Below, piece after piece: positions 50,600 through 57,882 of a stretch of DNA of 64,000 bases. Each line of letters opens with the position of its first letter. Position 1 is the first letter of the stretch. Source of the DNA: CAWDVK01 sp963805715 (GTDB taxonomy: Bacteria; Actinomycetota; Actinomycetes; Streptosporangiales; Streptosporangiaceae); the NCBI GenBank assembly GCA_963805715.1, contig CAWDVK010000009.1, positions 186,001 to 250,000 of the forward strand. Reading direction: 5' to 3'. The notes under the pieces are model-generated. The model made no database searches. It was not told the DNA's origin and was given only the letters and a program-made list of their open reading frames with translations. The position numbers were made by a program, and so were the translations under genes.

Positions 50600-51537
50600 T
50601 GCTGGCCTGCCTTCCCGGCCGCGGCCCGGGATGGCCTGCCGTTGCCGTTGCCGTTGCCGGGGGCGGTGAGGGCGCTGGTGAGGTGGCGCCGGTCGGCGCG
50701 TTCGGCTTCGAGCAGCTGCTCGGCGCGTTCGGCGCGGCCGCGTTCGGCGGCGGTGAGCGCGGCGACGGCGTCCAGCTGGGCCTGGTGCTGCTGGTGGAGG
50801 GTGTCGCGTTCGCGGGCGGCGTCGGCGCGGACGCGGCCTGTTTCGGCGCGGGCGTCGGCTTCGGCCTGGCGGGCGCGGGCGGTCTCGGTGCCGGCGTGGC
50901 GGGCGGCCCGGGTCGCGTCGTCGCGTTCGCGGGCGCACCGGGCGGCTTCGGCCCGGGCGGCGCTGACCTGCCCGGCTGCCTCGGCGCGGGCGGCGGCGGT
51001 CTGGGCGGCGGCGTCGCGGCGGGCCTGCCCGAGTGCGGCCGCTGCGGCTTCGGTCTCCTGGCGGGCGGCGGCGGCTTCGGCCCGGGCGGCGCGGGTGTCG
51101 TCGCGGGCGGCGTCGAGGGCTTCGGCCAGGGCCCGGGTCTCGGCGGCGGCCTCGGCGGCGCGGGCTCCGGCGGTGACGGCGGCTGCCTCGGCGCGCCGCC
51201 GTGCGGCCTCGGCCTCGGCGATCTGGGCCCGGACCCGGGCCGGGTCCAGGCTGGCGGCCGTCTCGCGGGCGGCCCGGGTGAGCACGACGGCCTGGCGGAT
51301 CACGGCGTCGAGGGCGGCCAGCGGGTCAGCGGAGCTGTCCGCGGGGGCCGCGGTGGTGGCGGGGACGCGGGCGTCGTTGTGGTAGCGGCGGGCGCACTCG
51401 TCGCTGCAGAACTGCCGCGAGCGGCCCCGGTCGCGGGCGGGCAGGGCGCTGGGGCAGCCGGGCCGCTTGCAGGTGCCCGGCGCGGAGGCGCCGGGCAGCT
51501 GGCTGTCCAGGCTGGCGGCGGGGGGATTGCTGGTCAT
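50596..51537 (-). CDS. Zinc-finger/coiled-coil protein encoded inside the IS21-type element
   Basis: A 313-residue protein between istA and istB. N-terminal part (about residues 20-58) has a CKRPGCPSALP knuckle and an RQFCSDECARRYHNDAR knuckle, together a four-cysteine zinc site. Residues about 95-300 are an almost continuous Ala/Glu/Arg-rich helix with heptad periodicity (for example AEAARCARERDDATRAARHA), a long coiled coil. The C-terminus is Gly/Asn/Arg-rich. ATG at 51537 has GGAAGG 7 nt upstream. Its stop overlaps the istB start. It may act as a DNA-binding scaffold in target selection or transposase assembly; this is inference. It is not a standard IS21 component. Confidence 0.8.
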   Translation of the reverse strand: MTSNPPAASLDSQLPGASAPGTCKRPGCPSALPARDRGRSRQFCSDECARRYHNDARVPATTAAPADSSADPLAALDAVIRQAVVLTRAARETAASLDPARVRAQIAEAEAARRRAEAAAVTAGARAAEAAAETRALAEALDAARDDTRAARAEAAAARQETEAAAAALGQARRDAAAQTAAARAEAAGQVSAARAEAARCARERDDATRAARHAGTETARARQAEADARAETGRVRADAARERDTLHQQHQAQLDAVAALTAAERGRAERAEQLLEAERADRRHLTSALTAPGNGNGNGRPSRAAAGKAGQQ

Positions 51538-51561
51538 GACGGTACCTTCCGGTGTCGGTCA

Positions 51562-51608
51562 TGCTTTTCTTTTCATTTCTGATCTGAGGAGAAATGAAAA
51601 GAAAAGCA
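51562..51608. repeat. A/T-rich 19-bp inverted repeat within the IS21-type operon
   Basis: Arms TGCTTTTCTTTTCATTTCT (51562-51580) and its exact reverse complement AGAAATGAAAAGAAAAGCA (51590-51608), separated by a 9-nt loop GATCTGAGG. The stem is A/T-rich inside a very G+C-rich gene set, which makes its perfection notable. It lies between the 74-aa gene and the 313-aa gene on the minus-strand transcript. It is not followed by a U-run in the direction of transcription (leftward), so a simple intrinsic terminator is not evident; an RNA structure, a protein-binding site or a transcription brake are possible. Confidence 0.85.
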
Positions 51609-51666
51609 GCGGTGCGAGGGGAGGGCCCGGCTGGCCCGGCGGGGCGGGCCGGCCCGGGAAGGGATG

Positions 51667-51891
51667 TCAGGGGCGCCGTGCCTGCGGTGCGGCCCGGCCG
51701 CGCAGCAGGAACGCGGTGAAGCTGACCTCGTCGATGAGGGTGCCGGCCTCGAACCCCGGCGCGATGCTGCCGCGGGCCTGGTAGAAGTCCTCCAGGGCGG
51801 CGATCCCGGCGGGCGTGCGCAGGAACTCATCAACCTCGGTGAGCGTGTCCGCCAGGCCGGCCAGCCAGGCCGCGTCGCCGCGGCGGGTCAT
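51667..51891 (-). CDS. Small acidic protein coupled to istA
   Basis: A 74-residue helical acidic protein (MTRRGDAAWLAGLADTLTEV, then LRTPAGIAALEDFYQARGSI). Its ATG overlaps the istA stop by 4 bp (ATGA), so it is translationally coupled. No known domain. Its placement suggests an accessory of the transposition machinery. Confidence 0.6.
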   Translation of the reverse strand: MTRRGDAAWLAGLADTLTEVDEFLRTPAGIAALEDFYQARGSIAPGFEAGTLIDEVSFTAFLLRGRAAPQARRP

Positions 51892-53245
51892 GGCGCGGTC
51901 CCCGGCGCGGCGGCGCCGAACCCGGCCCAGGCCGAGGTGCCGGGCTGGGCGGAGTACGCCTCGTCAGCGACCGTTACCGGCCCGGCCGCCGTCGTGCTGG
52001 CCTGGTAGCCGGTGATGGACAGCAGGTCGCCGTCGCCGAACCGGCCGGCCAGCGCCGCGGTGCCCAGCGCGGCATCGACCGCGGCCGTCCCGGCCAGCGC
52101 GGCGCGCTCGACCGCCTCGGCCATCTTCGCGCGGACCCGGGTCGCGCCCGCGGCGGCGGCCTCGGTCAGCCAGGCCCGGGCGCCGTCCCCGATCGCCAGG
52201 AACGCCGCCTCGGCGGCGGTCACCGCCTTGACGCGCGGCGGCCGCGGCGTGCCGTCGGGCCGCTGCGGGTGACCGGGATAGTGCGCCAGGTCGATCCGCG
52301 GGTTCCCCGGCGTGGACAGCGCGTGCCGGGCGACCTCGGCCAGCCCCAGCGGCCCGGGCCCGGCCCAGTCCGGGCGCAGCGGCAGCGCCGCCAGGTCCGC
52401 GACCACGACCAGCTCATCACCCTCGGCGCGGGCCCACACCTCCGCGCCCGCCAGGCCCGGCGGGGTGGAATACCGCACGCTGCCGAACCGGATCGTCTGG
52501 TCGGTGTTCACCATCCGGGTCGTCCCGAGCGCGGCGGTGTGCGGCGCGTCCGGCAGCCGGTGCAGCCGGGCCCGCTCGGCCTCCAGCCGCCGCGCCGGCA
52601 CCGCGCATGTCTCCCGGTGCACCCGCCCGTTCACCACCTCGCAGAACTGCTCGCACGCGGCCGCCAGCCCGGCGAAGCTGCCGTAAGCTTCCAGCAGGTT
52701 CGCCTCGGCGGGCACCAGGTCCGCCTTGGCGATCTTCACCGTCGATTCCGACCCGCCCTTGGATTCGGGGTCATACGGGACGCAGGTATGCACCGTCATC
52801 CCGTAATGCCTGCCCACCGCCACGATCTCCGGATGCCGGACCGGCACCCCGGCGACATGCTCGACGGTGACGGTCTTCTCGTTATCGGTCAGCGCATAGA
52901 CCGGCACCCCGCCGACCCGCCGCAGCGTCGCGTCCAGGCACGCGATCAGCGTCGGCAGCGTCCGGTCCCACACCGGCAGCACGACCCGGAACCGGGACCA
53001 CGCCAGCCACGCGCAGAACAGCAGCGTCGCCCGCGGCGTCCCGTCCGGGCCCGGTACCGGTGGTCCCTTACCCCAGTCCCACTGCAGCCAGAGCCCGGGC
53101 TCAGTGATCCACGGCCGGTACGTCCTGCGGTGCCCGGCCCGCCACCTGGCTTTCGCCGCCGCCACCGCCCGCCGCGTGGTCCGCTCATTCCCGCCGAACC
53201 CATCGCGGCCAGCCGCTCATGCAGGAGATCACCGCGCCCCAGGGC
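51888..53245 (-). pseudogene. istA: istA, IS21-type transposase, 5' region frameshifted and truncated
   Basis: The intact 425-residue frame (from 53165) holds the DDE integrase core: LWLQWDWGKG with the first Asp, VYALTDNEKTV with the second, and a PYDPESKGGSESTVKIAK segment with the third acidic residue (Glu). The C-terminal beta-barrel part follows. Upstream, NERTTRRAVAAAKARW continues in the same frame to about 53197. There the homology moves to another frame (DLLHERLAAMG), so one base appears lost. That part fades at about 53245. The N-terminal HTH (about 80 residues) is missing. The transposase is probably inactive. Confidence 0.75.
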
Positions 53246-53870
53246 GCCGCCGTTATCTACCGGGAGAGTGCAGCAGGAGCCGGCGTGATGGACAGCACGA
53301 TCCTGCGGAGGTCGCTTCTGGGACTGCCGGGCGGCCGTGGCTCAGAAGCGCCGAGACAGTAAGCGTGCGGTGGGCGTTCGCTCCGGGGCGGTCGAAGGCC
53401 CAGTGAGGGGGGCCGGTCGTGGCTGTGACTGGGTCTCGATGCCACGTGCGTGCAGCCGGTGACAGAGCGGCCAGGCGCGTGCGTCAGTCGCTGGTGGTGC
53501 AGGTCGCGCCGCCTACGGTGACGTTCTCGCGGCGGGTGACATTCAAGGCTGTCGCCTGACAAGCTTGGTCCGCGTTGCCTGGTCTCGCGCGGCTGTGAGC
53601 GCGGGCTCTGGGACACATGGGTTCGAAGTCCTCGGACGTGGTCATCATCTTTAACGCAACAGCTAATGGCAGCAGCGCGATGCACTGTCTGATCACTCAT
53701 GCACTCGTCTCATCTGACGACCGGTACCTGGGAGGCGGCGTCCGGTCCGCTGGCGTCATGCCGGCCCGGTGATGAACGTCACGCGACATAAGCGCTGGCG
53801 GGCCGGGGTGCCAGCCTGGCTGGTCACCCCGGCCCGCCGGCGGCCTTGGTGCCCGGGCCGCCGATTGAGG
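53246..53870. other. Spacer without a recognised gene
   Basis: About 620 bp between the IS21-type element and the DUF4232 gene. Frames are open in places, but contain no known domains. A GGGTTCGAAGTCC string at about 53623 looks like a tRNA T-arm, but no cloverleaf can be built around it. Confidence 0.35.
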
Positions 53871-54452
53871 TCAGTTCGTGTAGAGGGGGATGCCGACGCC
53901 GGCCTTGATCGCTTCAGCGGCGAGGACTCCGCCGCCTGGCTTGCCTGGGCACGCCCGCGTGGTCAGGAACGTGTCCGAGGCGCTGGAGTGACCGGGCAGG
54001 TAGACGACGACCTGGGCGGAGACCGAGTGGTTGGCGCAGACAGCGCCCGCGTCGTGGATGGTCAGGTTGATGTGGGCGGTCTCGAACGGCCTGAGGACGA
54101 CTAGCGGGCCCGCCGACGACGCGGGGATCTTGCTGCCGACGAGGCGGCCGTTACGGATCGCTGCCAGCCCGGGGACACCCTTCACCGTGCAGGGATGCCT
54201 GCCGGTATTGGTGACCTCCAGTTCATAGCCGAAGCCGCCAGCGAACCCGCTGCCGGGGTTGCCTGACCACACGAAGGCACCGCCGCGCTGGGCCGGCGCG
54301 GCCACCCCGCACTTCGGCAGCGCCGCGTGCCCGTGGCTGGTGGCGCCGTGGCCGGGCGATGCCAGAGCCGCGGCCGGGAGCAAGATAGCCGCGCAGGCAA
54401 TGCCCGCGAGCACCGCCACCCGGCCCCGTGGGCGTGAGAATGGATTGAGCAT
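53871..54452 (-). CDS. Secreted DUF4232-like protein
   Basis: A 193-residue protein with a Sec signal peptide: basic n-region (MLNPFSRPRGR), h-region VAVLAGIACAAILLPAAALA and an ASPGH cleavage area near residue 32. The mature part (about 45-190) has the beta-sandwich pattern of DUF4232: YELEVTNTGRHPCTVKGVPG, an AAIRNGRLVGS strand and the paired cysteines CGVAAP...C. These exported proteins are common in actinobacteria; function unknown. AGGAGG 7 nt before the ATG. A perfect 24-bp palindrome lies directly upstream of the ribosome-binding site. Confidence 0.82.
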   Translation of the reverse strand: MLNPFSRPRGRVAVLAGIACAAILLPAAALASPGHGATSHGHAALPKCGVAAPAQRGGAFVWSGNPGSGFAGGFGYELEVTNTGRHPCTVKGVPGLAAIRNGRLVGSKIPASSAGPLVVLRPFETAHINLTIHDAGAVCANHSVSAQVVVYLPGHSSASDTFLTTRACPGKPGGGVLAAEAIKAGVGIPLYTN

Positions 54453-54465
54453 TGGATTTCCTCCT

Positions 54466-54489
54466 ATCCCCGGCCGATCGGCCGGGGAT
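54466..54489. promoter_or_regulatory. Perfect 24-bp palindrome before the DUF4232 gene
   Basis: ATCCCCGGCCGATCGGCCGG(GGAT), twelve-base arms without a loop, immediately upstream of the AGGAGG site of the secreted DUF4232 gene. It may be an operator or an mRNA hairpin that limits ribosome access. Confidence 0.6.
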
Positions 54490-54718
54490 GCCCGCTACCG
54501 CCGCGCGGGCCGGCATGGCACGCGAAGCGCCAGACCTTTCACGCTGGTGTAAGCCGGGCATTTGCGCAGTGGACGATAGTCCGGCCGAGAAGGGACGATC
54601 GTCACACCTGACCTTTGACGCCGCTAACTAACTACTTCGACCTGAAAAACCCCTCTGGTCTGAGATCGGGGCCGATTCGGCGCCGCGGGTCGCTGGGTTC
54701 TTTGGATTGCTGACCCGG

Positions 54719-55221
54719 TTAGCTGGCCAGGTCCGCGATCTTGACCAGGTTGTGGGCCAGGATCCCGTGCCCGGTCCAGATCCGGGCTCCTTCGAGGCTG
54801 TCGAGCCGGGTCACGCCCCCCACCCGTATCCGCGTTTGAGGGTGCTGATCCGGCCTTCGCTCCCGGTCCGCCATTTAACGGTGCGCCGGAATGCGGGCTT
54901 GTGCTCGGCGGCCTGCCGGTCTTTGCCGGGTTTGCCTTTGCGGGGGATCACGACGGAGCGGACGCCCATCTCGTGCAGGGCGTCGTCGACGGCTTTCTCG
55001 CCGTAGCCGCGGTCAGCGGTGACAGTCCGGGGCTTGCGGCCGGTCCGCTTGATGACCCGCTTGACGGCCGGGGCGAGCTGCGGGCCGTCGGCCGGGTTGC
55101 CCTGCTCCACGTTGTGGTCCAGCACGATGCCGTCGTCGTTGTCAGTGACCTGGCCTTTGTAGCCGAACTGAACGGGCTTGCCGAGGCCCGCACTCTGGCA
55201 CAAACCTTTCCGATCCCGCAA
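54719..55221 (-). pseudogene. Transposase remnant (DDE, ISNCY/IS1182-like), frameshifted
   Basis: The frame reads KPVQFGYKGQVTDNDDGIVL, then an EQGNPADGPQLAPAVKRVIK segment, VTADRGYGEKAVDD and FRRTVKWRTGSEGRISTLKR: the last two acidic blocks of a DDE transposase. The run of six Gs on the coding strand (C-run 54816-54821) breaks the frame; the downstream frame restores LDSLEGARIWTGHGILAHNL and ends at a TAA at 54719-54721. The 5' part of the gene is missing beyond about 55221. Inactive remnant. Confidence 0.75.
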
Positions 55222-55370
55222 CTTTGCCGATCGCGAAAGTTAGGGCCGCGTGCAGGCGCAGCGGGCCAGCACTGGCGGTTTTGCGACAACACCCTCGCTA
55301 GCGCGCGTTCTGGAGCTTCCATGTCGGATTTTCGCTAGACGTTTCCCGCCCGATCGCCGAGGCTGACGGT

Positions 55371-56957
55371 ATGGACGAGGACACCGAGCGGTGCGTGCGG
55401 GCAGTGCAGTCCAAGGATGCCCGGTTCGACGGGTGGTTCTTCACCGCCGTGCTGACGACGGGCATCTACTGCCGGCCGAGCTGCCCGGTGGTACCGCCGA
55501 AGCCGGAGAACATGCGGTTCTTCGCCAGCGCCGCCGCCGCCCAGCAGGCCGGCTTCCGGGCGTGCAAGCGCTGCCGGCCGGATGCCAGCCCCGGCTCGCC
55601 GGAGTGGAACATCCGCGCCGACCTGGTCGCCAGGGCGATGCGGCTGATCGCCGACGGCGTGATCGACTCCGACGGGGTGCCGGGCCTGGCCCGCCGCCTC
55701 GGCTACAGCACGCGGCAGGTGGAACGGCAGCTGCTGGCCGAGCTCGGCGCCGGGCCGCTGGCCCTGGCCAGGGCGCAGCGGGCGCAGACGGCCCGGCTGC
55801 TGATCGAGACGACAGCGCTGCCGATGGGCGACATCGCCTTCGCGTCCGGCTTCGCCAGCATCCGGACGTTCAACGACACCGTCCGCGAGGTCTTCGCGCT
55901 CTCCCCCACGCAGCTGCGCAGCCGGGCCGGGGCCGGCCAGGCACCCGCGATGGCGGGGGCGCTGTCACTGCGCCTCCCGTTCCGCGTGCCGCTGTGCCCG
56001 GATAACTTGTTCGGGCACCTGGCCGCCACCGCCGTGCCGGGCGTCGAGGAGTGGCGCGACGGAGCGCTGCGCCGGACCCTGCGGCTGCCGCACGGCCAGG
56101 GCATCGTCGCGCTGGCGCCGCAGCCTGAGCACATCGCCTGCCAGCTGACCCTGACCGACCTGCGCGACCTGGCCATCGCCATCAGCCGGTGCCGGCGGCT
56201 GCTGGACCTGGACGCCGATCCGGTCGCCGTGGCCGACCAGCTCCGCGCCGCCCCGGCGCTCGCGCCCCTGGTCGGCAAGGCGCCGGGGCGCCGGGTGCCG
56301 CGGACGGTCGACGCCGCGGAGTTCGCCCTCCGGGCCGTGCTCGGCCAGCAGGTCTCGACCGCGGCGGCGCGCACCCACGCGGGCCGGCTGGCCGCGGCCT
56401 GCGGGGAGCCGGCCGACGACCCGGCGGGCGGCCTCACCCGCCTGTTCCCCGACCCGGCCGCGCTGGCCTCGGCCGATCCGGCCGGCCTGGCGCTGCCCCG
56501 GTCCCGGCGGCAGGCCTTTGCCGCGCTCGCCTCGGCACTGGCCGAGGGCACGATCGATCTCGGGCCGGGCTGCGACTGGCTGGAGGCCCGGCGCCAGCTG
56601 GCCGCGCTGCCCGGCATCGGCCCGTGGACGGTCGAGGTGATCGCCATGCGCGGGCTGGGCGATCCGGACGCCTTCATCCCGACGGACCTCGGCGTCCGCG
56701 CGGCGGCGCGTGAGCTCGGCCTGCCGGGCGCCGCCGCGGCGCTGCAGGAGCACGCCGCCGCGTGGCGGCCCTGGCGCGCCTACGCCGTGCAGTACCTGTG
56801 GGCCACCAGCGACCACCCGATCAATACGATGCCCGCCGCCCCGATCCAGCCCGCTCCGCCGATCCAGCCCGCTCCGCCGATCCAGCCCGCCCCCCGCCCT
56901 GGCGCCGCTCCGCCGCCTCCGGTCCGGTCACTCCCCCGCGCAGGAAAGGAATCCTGA
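55371..56957 (+). CDS. alkA: Ada-AlkA bifunctional alkylation repair protein
   Basis: A 528-residue fusion. Ada N-terminal metal-binding domain with Cys34, Cys38, Cys65 and Cys68 (TTGIYCRPSCPVVPP; FRACKRCRP); Cys34 is the likely methylphosphotriester acceptor. An AraC-type HTH follows at about 85-185 (LARRLGYSTRQVERQLLAEL). The AlkA 3-methyladenine glycosylase domain at about 205-480 has a helix-hairpin-helix LAALPGIGPWTVEVIAMRG and the catalytic-Asp segment AFIPTDLGVRAA. The protein senses methylated DNA, activates its operon and removes alkylated bases. It is translationally coupled to ogt (TGATG overlap). Its tail carries three 18-bp repeats coding PIQPAP. Confidence 0.93.
   Translation: MDEDTERCVRAVQSKDARFDGWFFTAVLTTGIYCRPSCPVVPPKPENMRFFASAAAAQQAGFRACKRCRPDASPGSPEWNIRADLVARAMRLIADGVIDSDGVPGLARRLGYSTRQVERQLLAELGAGPLALARAQRAQTARLLIETTALPMGDIAFASGFASIRTFNDTVREVFALSPTQLRSRAGAGQAPAMAGALSLRLPFRVPLCPDNLFGHLAATAVPGVEEWRDGALRRTLRLPHGQGIVALAPQPEHIACQLTLTDLRDLAIAISRCRRLLDLDADPVAVADQLRAAPALAPLVGKAPGRRVPRTVDAAEFALRAVLGQQVSTAAARTHAGRLAAACGEPADDPAGGLTRLFPDPAALASADPAGLALPRSRRQAFAALASALAEGTIDLGPGCDWLEARRQLAALPGIGPWTVEVIAMRGLGDPDAFIPTDLGVRAAARELGLPGAAAALQEHAAAWRPWRAYAVQYLWATSDHPINTMPAAPIQPAPPIQPAPPIQPAPRPGAAPPPPVRSLPRAGKES
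56841..56894. repeat. Three 18-bp units in the alkA 3' end
   Basis: CCGATCCAGCCCGCTCCG occurs exactly at 56841 and 56859, with a two-base variant at 56877. It encodes PIQPAP hexapeptides in a tail outside the glycosylase fold. Confidence 0.85.
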
Positions 56958-57535
56958 TGTCCACAGCGACCGCCACCCCGGCCCGCACGCATGTCACCAT
57001 CGACAGCCCGGTCGGCCCGCTGACCCTGGTCGCGGCCGGCCGCAGCCTGACCGCCCTGTACCTGGCGGATCAGCGGCATGCGCCGGGCCTGGCCGCACTC
57101 GGGCCGCCCGGCGACCCGGCGGCCGAGCCGTTCGCCGCGGCCGCGGCGCAGCTGGCCGCGTACTTCGCCGGCCAGCTGAGCAGCTTCGACCTGCCGCTCG
57201 AGCCGGCCGGGACGCCGTTCCAGCAGCGCGTCTGGGCCGCGCTGCGCGACATCCCGTACGGCCAGACCGCGTCCTACGGCCAGCTCGCCGGGCGGATCGG
57301 CCAGCCGGCCGCCAGCCGCGCCGTCGGCCTCGCCAACGGCCGGAACCCGATCGCCATCATCATCCCGTGCCATCGGGTGATCGGCTCCGACGGCAGCCTG
57401 ACCGGTTACGGCGGCGGCCTGGAGCGCAAGCGCTACCTGCTCGACCTGGAGCGGCGCGCGGCCGGCCCGCACGTCAGCCAGGGCCCGGCCAGCGTCATCG
57501 GAAGATGGGCCGGTGCAGCGGCTGATCCCGGTTGA
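56957..57535 (+). CDS. ogt: Methylated-DNA--[protein]-cysteine S-methyltransferase
   Basis: A 192-residue protein with an N-terminal ribonuclease-like domain and the C-terminal ATase domain: FQQRVWAALRDIPYGQTASY with the helix-turn-helix, NPIAIIIPCHRVIGSDGSLT with the acceptor cysteine in PCHRV, and a GYGGGLERKRYLLDLE segment. It removes O6-alkylguanine lesions in a suicide reaction. The ATG overlaps the alkA stop (TGATG); AGGAAAGGA lies upstream. The last 20 residues differ from homologues and may be natural variation. Confidence 0.93.
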   Translation: MSTATATPARTHVTIDSPVGPLTLVAAGRSLTALYLADQRHAPGLAALGPPGDPAAEPFAAAAAQLAAYFAGQLSSFDLPLEPAGTPFQQRVWAALRDIPYGQTASYGQLAGRIGQPAASRAVGLANGRNPIAIIIPCHRVIGSDGSLTGYGGGLERKRYLLDLERRAAGPHVSQGPASVIGRWAGAAADPG

Positions 57536-57882
57536 TGGTGCCGCTGCGCGCCGCCGGGCTGCTGGCCGGCCTGGTCCGGGAGTACGTGCCCGGGTCCGCC
57601 AGCTGACCCGCCCCGGCACCGGTCGGCATGCCGATGATGACCAGCCTTGTCATGCCCTCGCCCTGTTCTCGCCGACGTCCGCCAGGCCGCTGTGAACTGC
57701 TGGAATGATGGCTGATCAGGCCGCGGGCGCCGGCCTGCGGGCCGGGGCCTCCCGGCTGGAATTCACGCGATTGCACGAGCTGACCGAGGCCGGCCGTTAC
57801 GGTGATATCGGCGATGAGCACTCATCAGGCTCGCTGAAGGAGGCCTGGCACAACTGCGCTGCTTACTATCCCCGGACGCGTT
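57536..57882. other. Spacer before the LAL regulator
   Basis: About 350 bp. A 66-residue open frame (57705-57905) runs into the regulator start, but has no known domain and only a weak ribosome-binding site. A short C-terminus-like reading (LVREYVPGSAS) ends at about 57606. No gene is confidently assigned. Confidence 0.35.

Larger units (their letters stand above)
49706..53245 (-). mobile_element. IS21-type element with four genes and one visible end
   Basis: Left end near 49706 (TGTCAAGGGACATC), followed by repeated terminal motifs at 49737-49759 and 49783-49805. Four leftward genes are present in the order istA (5' damaged), 74-aa protein, 313-aa zinc-finger/coiled-coil protein, istB; coupled stops and starts link istA with the 74-aa gene and the 313-aa gene with istB. 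A 19-bp-arm inverted repeat lies between the second and third genes. The right end beyond istA is not recognised: similar end repeats are not visible after 53200. Classical IS21 elements encode only IstA and IstB. The damaged istA makes this copy probably immobile. Confidence 0.8.

Noticed and set aside
53570..53650. Possible tRNA because of a GGGTTCGAAGTCC T-arm-like string
   Set aside because: The flanking bases do not pair into a T stem, and no D-arm, anticodon arm or acceptor stem can be built.
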